From Streptomyces piniterrae (GTDB lineage Bacteria; Actinomycetota; Actinomycetes; Streptomycetales; Streptomycetaceae): DNA of 64,000 bases. Both the position numbers and the translations under genes were made by a program. This document shows, one piece after another, positions 8,518 through 18,267 of the stretch; the stretch's first letter is position 1, and each line of letters starts with the position of its first letter. The notes beneath the pieces are model-generated. The model was not told the origin of the DNA and did no database searches. It was given only the letters and a program-made list of their open reading frames with translations. The stretch lies in contig NZ_SUMB01000012.1 in NCBI RefSeq assembly GCF_005048155.1, positions 186,001-250,000 on the forward strand, written 5' to 3'.

Positions 8518-9936
8518 TTGAACGCGAGATACCGAAGGACCGGTGGGAGACGGCGGACGGGGGCCACCGGAACCGGGAAGTCCAGGGGGCGCACCAGGGA
8601 ACTTGCCGCCTGGGTCTGCGCCTCCGCCGTGCTGCTCACCGCCTGCGCCGGATGGGGCCATGGCGGAGCCACGGGCGGGGACGGCGGCACGGTGAACGTA
8701 CTCATGGTGAACAACCCCCAGATGCTCGATCTGCAAAAGCTGACCCGAAGTCACTTCACCCGGCAGACCGGCATCAAGGTGAATTACACCGTCCTGCCGG
8801 AGAACGACGTACGCGACAAGATCAGTCAGGAGTTCTCCAGCCAGGCGGGCACCTATGACGTGGCATCGATCAGCAACTTCGAGGCGCCCATCTACGGAAA
8901 GTACGGCTGGCTCGCCCCGCTGGACGACACCGTCGCCAAGGACCCCTCCTTCGACCAGCGCGACATCCTCACCCCCATTCAGGAGGGGTTGACCGGGGAT
9001 GACGGAAAGCTCTACGCCGAGCCCTTCTACGGCGAGTCCTCGTTCCTGATGTATCGCAAGGACGTCTTCAAAAGCGAAGGGCTGAACATGCCGAAGCACC
9101 CGACCTGGCAGCAGGCCGCCGCTCTCGCGGCCGAAGCGGACGGCGCGAGGCCGGGCATGAAAGGCATCTGTCTGCGCGGAATGCCCGGCTGGGGCGAGGT
9201 GATCGCCCCGCTGACCACGGTGGTGAACACCTACGGCGGAACGTGGTTCACCAAGGACTGGCAGGCTCAGGTGAACGGCAAGGGCTTCACCGAGGCGACG
9301 AAGATGTACGTCGATCTGGTCAGGAAGCACGGAGAGCCCGGCGCCGCACAGGCCGGATTCGCGGAGTGCCTCAGCAGCTTCCAGCACGGCAAGACCGCCA
9401 TGTGGTACGACGCCACTTCGGCCGCCGGGCTCCTGGAAAGCAAGGACTCACCCGTCGCCGGCAAGGTCGGCTATGTCATGGCTCCGGTGAACAAGACCAA
9501 GGACTCCGGATGGCTCTATTCGTGGGCCTGGGGAATCCAGAACGCGAGCAGGCACCAGGACAACGCGGCGAAGTTCATCGCCTGGGCCTCGGGCAAGGGC
9601 TACGAAAAACTCGTCGGGACCACACTGGGCTGGGCGCGGGTACCGGCCGGCAAACGCAACTCGACCTACACCAACCCCGACTACCAGAAGACCGCGGCCG
9701 CCTTCTATCAGGCCACCAGGGACGCCATCGCCGGCGCCGACCCGAAAGACCCCGGCGTACAGCCCCGCCCGACCATCGGCATCCAGTTCGTCGACATCCC
9801 GGAATTCCCGGACCTGGGGACCAGGGCCTCCCAGGAAGTCGCCTCCGCCATCGCGGGACGTATCTCGGTGCCCGAGGCCCTCGACAAGGCGCAGAAGCTC
9901 GCGGAGGACGTCGCCGAAAGATATCGGAAGGACTGA
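8518..9936 (+). CDS. extracellular solute-binding lipoprotein of a polyol-type ABC importer
   Basis: About 472 aa from TTG 8518, chosen because the basic signal region (YRRTGGRRR..) follows and the earlier codons overlap the SorC gene. The signal peptide ends in the lipobox LLTAC, so the mature protein is lipid-anchored outside the membrane. The body is a cluster B/family 1 sugar-binding protein. The segments YTVLPENDVRDKISQEF, GKLYAEPFYGESS and IGIQFVDIPEF closely fit mannitol/sorbitol-binding proteins (SmoE type). It should deliver ligand to the two permeases encoded downstream. The exact polyol is not determined. Confidence 0.85.
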   Translation: MNARYRRTGGRRRTGATGTGKSRGRTRELAAWVCASAVLLTACAGWGHGGATGGDGGTVNVLMVNNPQMLDLQKLTRSHFTRQTGIKVNYTVLPENDVRDKISQEFSSQAGTYDVASISNFEAPIYGKYGWLAPLDDTVAKDPSFDQRDILTPIQEGLTGDDGKLYAEPFYGESSFLMYRKDVFKSEGLNMPKHPTWQQAAALAAEADGARPGMKGICLRGMPGWGEVIAPLTTVVNTYGGTWFTKDWQAQVNGKGFTEATKMYVDLVRKHGEPGAAQAGFAECLSSFQHGKTAMWYDATSAAGLLESKDSPVAGKVGYVMAPVNKTKDSGWLYSWAWGIQNASRHQDNAAKFIAWASGKGYEKLVGTTLGWARVPAGKRNSTYTNPDYQKTAAAFYQATRDAIAGADPKDPGVQPRPTIGIQFVDIPEFPDLGTRASQEVASAIAGRISVPEALDKAQKLAEDVAERYRKD

Positions 9937-9997
9937 TCCGCCTACCTCGCATCCCTGAACCTCTGAACTCCTGATTCGCCGTACCTCCCGGCCCGAA

Positions 9998-10960
9998 ATG
10001 AGTACCGCCCACATGGACAAGGCAAGCCCCGACGCCGGCCCCCTCTCCGCACCGGCTCGGCGAGTCCGGCGCCCGCGCCGGCCCTGGGCCAGACGCGCCC
10101 CGCTGCTGCCGGCCCTGCTGTTCATGGTGGTCGTCACTCAGCTGCCGTTCGTCGCGACCGTGGTGATCTCCTTCATGGACTGGAACGCCCTGCGGCCGGG
10201 TGAGCAGGGGTTCACGGGGTTCGGAAACTACGCCCAGGTGTTCAGCGAACCGGCCCTGCGCTCCTCCGTGCTCACCACCGTCCGGCTCACCGTCGGCGTG
10301 GTGCTGTTCAGCCTGGTGATCGGCCTGGGAGCGGCCCTCCTCCTCGACCGGAGGTTCCGCGGCCGGAGGGTGGTGCGCACCATGCTCATCGCACCGTTCC
10401 TGGTCGTTCCCGTCGCCGCCGCGCTGCTCTGGAAACACGCGCTCTACAACCCCGAATACGGGCTGCTCAACGGCCTGTTGACGTGGATCTGGGCGCTGTT
10501 CGGCGGCCAGCACCCGCCGCAGCCGGACTGGATCACCCAGGCACCACTGGCGTCCATCGTGGTCGCCCTGATCTGGCAGTGGACACCGTTCATGACGCTG
10601 ATCCTGCTCGCCGGCCTGCAGAGCCGTTCCCTGGAGGCGGTCGAGGCCGCTCGGGTGGACGGAGCCGACGCCTGGCAGATCTTCCGCTATCTGACCCTGC
10701 CTCATCTGCGCAGATATCTCGAACTGGCCGCGCTGCTCGGATCCATCTACATCGTGCAGAACTTCGACGCGGTCTTCACCATCACCTCCGGCGGCCTGGG
10801 CACCGCGAACCTGCCCTACACCATCTACCAGAGCTTCTACCAGGCGCATGACTACGGTCAGGCGTCCGCGGCCGGTGTCATCGTTCTCCTCGGCACCATC
10901 GTCATCGCCGTTCTGGCGCTGCGCCTGGTCTCCACACTCCTGCGTCAGGAGCAGTCATGA
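9998..10960 (+). CDS. sugar ABC transporter permease (MalF-like)
   Basis: 320 aa with six membrane helices. The cytoplasmic EAA loop that docks the ATPase is clear: EAVEAARVDGADAWQIFRYL followed by TLP. The N-terminus is basic ([11 protein letters not shown]) before the first helix. Together with the next gene it forms the heterodimeric channel for the ligand bound by the upstream lipoprotein. Its last four bases (ATGA, 10957-10960) overlap the start of the second permease, so the two are translated as a coupled pair. Confidence 0.9.
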   Translation: MSTAHMDKASPDAGPLSAPARRVRRPRRPWARRAPLLPALLFMVVVTQLPFVATVVISFMDWNALRPGEQGFTGFGNYAQVFSEPALRSSVLTTVRLTVGVVLFSLVIGLGAALLLDRRFRGRRVVRTMLIAPFLVVPVAAALLWKHALYNPEYGLLNGLLTWIWALFGGQHPPQPDWITQAPLASIVVALIWQWTPFMTLILLAGLQSRSLEAVEAARVDGADAWQIFRYLTLPHLRRYLELAALLGSIYIVQNFDAVFTITSGGLGTANLPYTIYQSFYQAHDYGQASAAGVIVLLGTIVIAVLALRLVSTLLRQEQS

Positions 10961-11838
10961 GCACCGGCACGAAATCGGCGGAGCGATCGCGCCGAGGCCG
11001 CTCCCGCCGAGGGGCGAACCGTCGCCCGGGCGTGATGTGGGGCCTGGCCGCCTGGGCCACCGGACTCCTCTTCTTCCTCCCCGTCGTATGGATGGTCCTC
11101 ACCTCCTTCCACAGCGAGGCGGACGCCGCGACCAACCCCCCATCCGTCACCGCTCCGCTGACCCTGGAGGGCTATCGGGAGTTCTTCGGGACCTCCACGG
11201 GGACCAGCCCCTGGCCCGCGCTGGCCAATTCCGCCAGCGCCGCCATCGGGTCGACCGCACTCGTCCTCGTGTTCGCGATCCCGGCGGCGTACGCCCTGTC
11301 GGTCAAACCGGTACGCAAGTGGTCGGACGCGATGTTCTTCTTTCTCTCCACGAAGATGCTCCCCGCGGTCGCGGGCCTGCTGCCGGTCTATCTCGTCGCC
11401 AAGAACACCGGACTGCTGGACAACATCTGGCTCATGGCCGTCCTTTACACCGCGATGAATCTGCCGATCGCGGTGTGGATGATGCGCTCGTTCCTCGCCG
11501 AGATTCCCATCGATATCCTTGAGGCGGCAGCCATCGACGGTGCCGGACTCCCCACCGTCCTCCGCCGGATCGTCATCCCGCTGGCCGCTCCCGGTATCGC
11601 CGCCACCTCTCTCATCTGCTTCATCTTCAGCTGGAACGAGATGCTGTTCGCCCGTGTCCTCACCGGCGTCCGGTCCATCACCGCGCCGGTCTTCCTGACT
11701 GGCTTCGTCACCAGCCAGGGCCTTTTCCTGGCCCAGGTCTGTGCCGCGGCCGTCGTGGTGTCCCTGCCGGTTCTCCTCGCCGGATTCGCCGCCCAGGACA
11801 AACTGGTCCAGGGCCTGTCGATGGGAGCGGTCAAATAG
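10957..11838 (+). CDS. carbohydrate ABC transporter permease (MalG-like)
   Basis: 293 aa, six membrane helices, starting at the ATG inside the stop of the previous permease gene. The EAA loop reads ILEAAAIDGAGLPTVLRRIV followed by IPL. Conserved MalG features such as the AAYALS segment before the loop are present. The operon ends here, without an ATPase gene or a polyol dehydrogenase. In streptomycetes such importers commonly share the general ATPase MsiK encoded elsewhere, which is the likely partner (established for several Streptomyces sugar systems; inference here). The stop lies nine bases from the convergent pstS stop. Confidence 0.9.
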   Translation: MSTGTKSAERSRRGRSRRGANRRPGVMWGLAAWATGLLFFLPVVWMVLTSFHSEADAATNPPSVTAPLTLEGYREFFGTSTGTSPWPALANSASAAIGSTALVLVFAIPAAYALSVKPVRKWSDAMFFFLSTKMLPAVAGLLPVYLVAKNTGLLDNIWLMAVLYTAMNLPIAVWMMRSFLAEIPIDILEAAAIDGAGLPTVLRRIVIPLAAPGIAATSLICFIFSWNEMLFARVLTGVRSITAPVFLTGFVTSQGLFLAQVCAAAVVVSLPVLLAGFAAQDKLVQGLSMGAVK

Positions 11839-11847
11839 CGGCCGGCT

Positions 11848-12987
11848 TCAGGAGAGCTTTCCGACGTTGCTCCGGACCTTGTTCACCACAGTGGCCGGAA
11901 GCGTCGCATACCCCTGGAAACTCAGCTCTTCCTGGCCCTTCTTGCTGGCCATGAACGTGAGGAACGCTTTGGTGGCGGGCCAGGTCTCGGGCTTGTTGCC
12001 CTTGTCGCAGACGATTTCGTAGGTGACGGCGTTGATGGGGTACGAGCCGGTGGCCTTGGTCGCGTAGTTGAGCTTCAGCACGAGGTCCTCGCCACTGCCG
12101 GTGGGCTTGGATTCGGAGATCGCCTTGGAGGAGGAGAGCACATTGGCGTCGACGGGGGAGGAGGCGCCGGTGGCGATCGCGACCGTGGGAATCCTGCGGG
12201 CGAGCGCGTATGTGAGCTCGACATAGCCGATCGCGCCCCGGTTCTGTTTCACGTAGTCGGCGAGGCCCGCGGACTTTTCGGCGGTCGCGCTGCCTTTGGC
12301 CTTCCATTCCTTGCTGTGCGGGTAAGGCCAGTCGCTCGGTGCCACCTCGCTCAGATAGGAGGTGAAGTTGTCCGTCGTGCCGGAGGAGTCGGAGCGGTGG
12401 CTCGCCTTGATGGGCATCGACGGCAGTTTGACTCCGGGGTTGAGTTTCGCGATCGCCGGGTCGTTCCACATGGTGATCTGTGCGTTGAAGATCTTGGCGA
12501 GTGAGGGGGCGTCAAGGATCAGTCTGGTGACGCCCGGCAGGTTGTAGGTGATGGCGATGGGGCCGCCGACCATCGGCAGATGGACGGCATGGCCGCCCCC
12601 GGGACAGACACTCTTGGACTGGGTGATCTGTTCGGCGTTCAGCGGGGAATCGGAGCCGGCGAATGCGGTTTTGCCCTGGAGGAAATCCTTCTGGCCCGAT
12701 CCGGAGCCGGTGGCGTTGTACGTGATCTTGGTGCCGGGACAGGCCCGCGTGTAGTTCTTGATCCACAGCTGCATCGCGTACTGCTGGGCGGTCGAGCCGG
12801 AACCCTGCAAGGTGGCCGATTTGCCGCACGCGATGCCGCCGGCGCCCGCGGAGGTGGTGGGCTTGGCCGTGGACACGTTCTGGCCGGAGCCGTTGTCCGA
12901 GCCGCAGGCCGTCAGGATCAGCACCCCGGAGACAATCGCCGAGCCGGCCGCCAGGGTGTGCAGCCCGCTCGTGTGCTGACGCTTCAT
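11848..12987 (-). CDS. pstS: phosphate-binding lipoprotein PstS
   Basis: 379 aa. The signal peptide ends in the lipobox ILTAC-GS. The mature protein shows the PstS landmarks LQGSGSTAQQ (phosphate loop), NATGSGSGQKDFL, AFAGSDSPL, HRSDSSGTTDNFTSYL and GAIGYVEL. It captures inorganic phosphate outside the membrane for the Pst importer. The ATG has a strong AAGGAG site nine bases upstream. No pstCAB genes follow, since the gene converges on the sugar permease, so it is either a solitary extra PstS or works with a Pst channel encoded elsewhere. Confidence 0.92.
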   Translation of the reverse strand: MKRQHTSGLHTLAAGSAIVSGVLILTACGSDNGSGQNVSTAKPTTSAGAGGIACGKSATLQGSGSTAQQYAMQLWIKNYTRACPGTKITYNATGSGSGQKDFLQGKTAFAGSDSPLNAEQITQSKSVCPGGGHAVHLPMVGGPIAITYNLPGVTRLILDAPSLAKIFNAQITMWNDPAIAKLNPGVKLPSMPIKASHRSDSSGTTDNFTSYLSEVAPSDWPYPHSKEWKAKGSATAEKSAGLADYVKQNRGAIGYVELTYALARRIPTVAIATGASSPVDANVLSSSKAISESKPTGSGEDLVLKLNYATKATGSYPINAVTYEIVCDKGNKPETWPATKAFLTFMASKKGQEELSFQGYATLPATVVNKVRSNVGKLS

Positions 12988-13369
12988 TGTCCCGTGCTCC
13001 TTCCTGCGGACGGCCGGGGCCGGCCCAGCAGAGAGTTGGATGTGGTGCCGCGGGAAGGCCGCGGAGTATGAATGTGGCAGCGCGCGCCCGGGCGCACGAG
13101 GCTCACCGTTGGCGCTCCACGGGCAGCGGCCGCGGCCCGACAGATCGAAAACGACCATATGCAATATATGGATAACTGCCGGCATCGCGGCCTTCGGTAT
13201 CGGGCAGTTGCGTTACCGGGCGTCTAGACCGCCCCAATGGCGGCGGCACGTCACCCGATCGGCCGAGGCGCGGGCATGCGCCGCCAAGACCTTGGACAAG
13301 GAAGGGAATTGCCGTCCGGAATCGGCGCTCCGGGCGGCGACTTTCTCTTTTCGCCTGACCGAAAGGCGG
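12988..13369. other. pstS upstream region with AT-rich inverted repeat
   Basis: A 382-base gap before pstS. No convincing PhoP box (11-bp GTTCACC-type repeats) was found by eye. An AT-rich inverted repeat, CCATAT-5-ATATGG at 13155-13171, stands out. A second short stem, CCGCC-5-GGCGG, lies at 13229-13243. Neither can be assigned a regulator. The pstS promoter should lie here. Confidence 0.3.
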
Positions 13370-13765
13370 TCACGCCGATCCCGGGTGACCGAACAGCAGG
13401 TCGTACCCCGGGGGGAGTTGGAGCAGAACGCGCCGCATCAGTTCCTCGCCGGCGGCCTCGGCCACAATGCTGAGGACCGCGCCGACATCCCATTTGGCGG
13501 TTTCCTCGGAGGATCCATCGATCCACGCGGCCGTCGCCCGCACAAATCGGTCCGGTCCGAGCGGCTCGGCGGCGGGAAGCGGATTGAGCAGCACGAGGGC
13601 GCATTCCTCCGGCAACCGGGCGGCCAGCTCGGATCGCTCGTTGCCCACGATGTGTGCGCCCAGGAGAGCGAGTACGACTCTGGCCGCGCGCTCGGTCTCC
13701 TGTCGTGACGGATATTCGCCTCGTTCCCGCACGGCCGACAAGAACGCGTCCCAGCGCAACGGCAT
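13370..13765 (-). CDS. DUF2267 domain protein
   Basis: 131 aa, starting MPLRWDAFLSAVRERGEY after a GGGAGG ribosome binding site. It has the DUF2267 pattern: a helical repeat with ERAARVVLALLGAHI, then ERSELAARLPEECALVLL and a second half with AAGEELMRRVLLQLPPGYDLLF. Members are small soluble helical proteins of unknown function, often beside stress and phosphate or gas-vesicle genes. The gene runs towards pstS but is separated from it by about 380 bases, so it is probably transcribed on its own. Confidence 0.8.
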   Translation of the reverse strand: MPLRWDAFLSAVRERGEYPSRQETERAARVVLALLGAHIVGNERSELAARLPEECALVLLNPLPAAEPLGPDRFVRATAAWIDGSSEETAKWDVGAVLSIVAEAAGEELMRRVLLQLPPGYDLLFGHPGSA

Positions 13766-13920
13766 CGGCGCTGCCTCCCTGGCCTCATGCGCCCGCCTGC
13801 CTGCGGGAACGGCCCGGGCGGGTGAGCGCGGAACTCCGTCCATTGTTCGCCCGGCCGACCCAGTCCACCACCGCTGCCGTGGCCGCTCGTCAGTCAGCAG
13901 GCCCTGGCGATCGCTGCGCC

Positions 13921-14088
13921 CTATTCGGTGTCGGCGTCCGCATCGGTATCCGCGCCGGCGCCGGTGCCCTCTGCCGGATAGGTATTGAGCCAGGTGGCCC
14001 CGCATCGGCAGGAGGAGAATTCCACCAGTTCCCCATGTTCCGAGGCGGTGAGGCTTTGAATGAGGCGGACGTGCACATGCATAGTCAT
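13921..14088 (-). CDS. small hypothetical protein with a Cys-x-Cys motif
   Basis: 55 aa if started at ATG 14088 (MTMHVHVRLIQSLTASEHGE); the frame stays open back to 14169. It contains SSCRCGATW and an acidic repetitive tail of alternating Asp and Ala (GADTDADADTE). The HVHVRLIQSL start looks like a real beta-strand and helix, and codon third positions are mixed. It is not recognised as a named family. It might be a small metal-binding protein, but only two cysteines are present. Confidence 0.38.
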   Translation of the reverse strand: MTMHVHVRLIQSLTASEHGELVEFSSCRCGATWLNTYPAEGTGAGADTDADADTE

Positions 14089-14250
14089 GCGAGCCGCTTT
14101 TCCTTGGTGGCGAAAATTTCCACTCATCGTGGACACATGGCCGCCAATACGGTCAATGACCCAGCTCACACCTCAATGCTCCGGCTCACCCTCCGAGACG
14201 GGCCGGCTGTACGGAGTGGTGCGGGACAAGGCCTTCCCGGCCCTGACCCG

Positions 14251-14287
14251 TCGGAAAGTCCCTAAGCAAATTCGGAAAGTCCCTAGG
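14251..14287 (+). repeat. two tandem copies of a 16-bp repeat at the adh 3' end
   Basis: TCGGAAAGTCCCTAAG (14251-14266) and TCGGAAAGTCCCTAGG (14272-14287) are spaced 21 bases apart and differ by one base. The second copy contains the stop codon of the minus-strand dehydrogenase gene. This looks like a recent tandem duplication of the gene's tail rather than a regulatory site. Confidence 0.6.
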
Positions 14288-15305
14288 TGATGAGGACGCC
14301 CACCCCGGTGATCCGCCCGGCCGCCAGATCCGCCAAGGCCTCGTCGGCCCACCGCATCGGATAGCGCTTGGTGCGGACCGTGGGCCGCAATCGCGCGGCC
14401 TCGGAGAGAAAGGCACGGCCGTCCTCTCGGGTATTCGCGGTCACGCTGCGCACCGTCCGGTCCTGGAACAGATGCCGGTCGTAGTCGAGCGGGGGAATGG
14501 CACTCAGATGGATCCCGGCGATCGCCAGGGTGCCACCGCGGTCCAGCGCCGCCAGCGCCGCCGGCACCAGACTCCCGGCCGGGGCGAACAGAATCGCGGC
14601 GTCCAGCGCCTTCGGCGGCGCGTCGGGGCCCGCGGATGCCGCCCCCAGCTCCAGCGCCAGTCGCTGCGCCCCGGGGGAGCGGGTGACGACATGCACCTCG
14701 GCGCCCCGGGCCATGGCGAGCTGGGCGGTCAGATGCGCGGACGCCCCGAAACCGTAGACGCCGAGCCGGCCGCCGGACGGCAGCTCGGCACGTTGCAGCG
14801 CCCGGTAGCCGATGATGCCCGCACACAGCAGCGGTGCGGCGTCCTCGTCGGACCACCCCGCCGGGAGCCGGTAGGCGAAGCGGGCGTCCACGAGAACGTG
14901 GTCGGCGAAACCGCCGTGGATGTCCCAGCCGGTGTAGCGGGAGCCGGGGCACAGGTTCTCCCGCCCGGCCCGGCAGAAGCGGCAGCACCCGCAGGTTCCC
15001 GCCAGCCAGGCGGCCCCGACGCGGTCGCCGGCCCGGAAGTCCCGCACGTCGGGCCCGGTGGCGACCACCTCGCCGACCACCTCATGGCCCGGCGTACAGA
15101 GCGCCATGCGGGGCGGCAGGTCGCCCTCCGCGAGATGCAGATCGGTCCGGCACACCCCGCATGCGCGCACCCGCAGCAGAAGGTCGTCGGGGCCGGGCTC
15201 GGGCATCGGACGTCGCACATACCGCAGCGGGGCGGTGGCCATCGGCCCCGGGCGCCGCACCACCCAGGCCCAGCCCGCCTCCGCGACCGAGGGCACCGCC
15301 GGCAC
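14283..15305 (-). CDS. zinc-dependent alcohol dehydrogenase family protein
   Basis: About 340 aa from GTG 15305, preceded by GGAG; the family's usual start region ([11 protein letters not shown]) follows, so the exact start is uncertain. Catalytic zinc ligands are in CGVCRTDLH and PGHEVVGEV; the structural zinc site is [15 protein letters not shown]. The Rossmann glycine motif appears as [15 protein letters not shown]. It should oxidise or reduce alcohols/aldehydes with NAD(P). It lies 14 bases downstream of grpE in the dnaK operon, suggesting a role in stress or aldehyde defence. That placement is unusual for a chaperone operon. Confidence 0.88.
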   Translation of the reverse strand: MPAVPSVAEAGWAWVVRRPGPMATAPLRYVRRPMPEPGPDDLLLRVRACGVCRTDLHLAEGDLPPRMALCTPGHEVVGEVVATGPDVRDFRAGDRVGAAWLAGTCGCCRFCRAGRENLCPGSRYTGWDIHGGFADHVLVDARFAYRLPAGWSDEDAAPLLCAGIIGYRALQRAELPSGGRLGVYGFGASAHLTAQLAMARGAEVHVVTRSPGAQRLALELGAASAGPDAPPKALDAAILFAPAGSLVPAALAALDRGGTLAIAGIHLSAIPPLDYDRHLFQDRTVRSVTANTREDGRAFLSEAARLRPTVRTKRYPMRWADEALADLAAGRITGVGVLIT

Positions 15306-15319
15306 CTCGCTCCGTACCC

Positions 15320-15975
15320 TCAGCGAGGCCGGGCGGACTCGGCGACCGCCACCTGGGCGGGGCGCAACAGGTGGTCGCCCACCCGGTAGCCCAGGCGCAG
15401 TATCGAGGCGCAGGCGGGCGCCTCCGCGGAGGTGCGCCGCTCCGCAGGCGCGAACCCGTCCCCGGTCTCGCACCCATTCCCCTGCGAGTACGAGAGCGCT
15501 TCATGCACCCGCGGGTCGAACGCCTCGCCCGTCGTGCCGATGGGCTCCAGACCCAGCGCCGCCAGCTCCGTTTCCAGCGCCTCGGCGACGCGCCGGAAGC
15601 CGCCGGTCAGCTCCCCCTGCGCCCTCGCCTCCGCGAGTGCGTCGAGCACGGGCAGCAGTCGGCCGAGCACGTTGGCCACCGCGATCTGCCGGACGGCCAG
15701 CCGGTCGCGGCGTATCCGCTTGCGGTAGTTGTCGTATTCGGCCTTCAGTCGTTGCAGGTCGGCGGTGATTTCGCGCAGCTCCGCGCGGAGTTCCGCCTCG
15801 GCGGACGGCGGCCGCGCGGTGGCCCCGTCGCGGCCGGCGGGCCCACCGGCCGCCCGGCCGGTACGCTCCGCGCTGCGGGCGGCACGGTCGGGCAGCGCGG
15901 TCCGGCCGTCGCCGGGGCCGCCCCGCACGAGCGCCAGCTGCGGGCGGGAGCCGCCGCGGGCGTCGGTCGAGCGGT

Positions 15976-15979
<4 letters not shown>
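15320..15979 (-). CDS. grpE: nucleotide exchange factor GrpE
   Basis: 219 aa. The long coiled-coil helix ([20 protein letters not shown] followed by [13 protein letters not shown]) and the C-terminal beta-wing region with [13 protein letters not shown] are standard GrpE landmarks. The first 50 residues are a low-complexity Arg/Gly/Ala-rich extension. It releases ADP from the DnaK encoded just upstream. Its ATG overlaps the dnaK stop (ATGA, 15979-15976). The C-terminus diverges from housekeeping GrpE ([20 protein letters not shown]-like segment), in line with a paralogue. Confidence 0.85.
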
Positions 15980-17880
<1,901 letters not shown>

Positions 17881-17988
17881 GGCCCTCTCCTCACCTTGCG
17901 GCCCACTCCCGGCCCCGGAACTCCCCTCACAGGCCCTCTCACCTGCTTGTCTTGGAGAGCGAACCGCCTGCAACCTTCCTCCATAAAC

Positions 17989-18017
17989 TGGATAAATCGC
18001 GCCGACACGCGTGTCAA
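17989..18017 (-). promoter_or_regulatory. probable dnaK promoter
   Basis: On the minus strand TTGACA (18017-18012) is followed after exactly 17 bases by TATCCA (17994-17989). A start point near 17982 would leave a leader of about 100 bases before the dnaK ATG at 17880. A TTGAGC half-site lies just upstream of the -35, faintly like the HspR HAIR half-element. A full HAIR inverted repeat (CTTGAGT-N7-ACTCAAG) was not found. Confidence 0.55.
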
Positions 18018-18267
18018 GACGCTCAAAATCGGTCCAAAAATGACCCGTGTGTGCGCTTCCGAGGTGGCCGGAAGGTGGCCGGCGGCCGCCTGACGATGTC
18101 ATCGGCCGAGCCGCCCCGAGATCCGCCCCGTGATCCGCCCCGAGGTCAGCCGCGAGATCAGCCCCGTGATCGTCCCTCGACCCGTCCCTCATCCGTCCCT
18201 GTGCACCGCCCGTCACACCAGGTCGTCTCACTGGGCCGCCGGGGCCAACCCTGCGCACACTGGGTAC

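Noticed and set aside
12988-13369. A PhoP (PHO) box upstream of pstS
   Set aside because: GCTCACC at 13101-13107 and a second weak half-site fit the GTTCACC repeats poorly and lie in the wrong context, so no box is claimed.
17941-18030. A HspR HAIR site at the dnaK promoter
   Set aside because: Only a half-like TTGAGC is visible. The full CTTGAGT-N7-ACTCAAG inverted repeat is absent.
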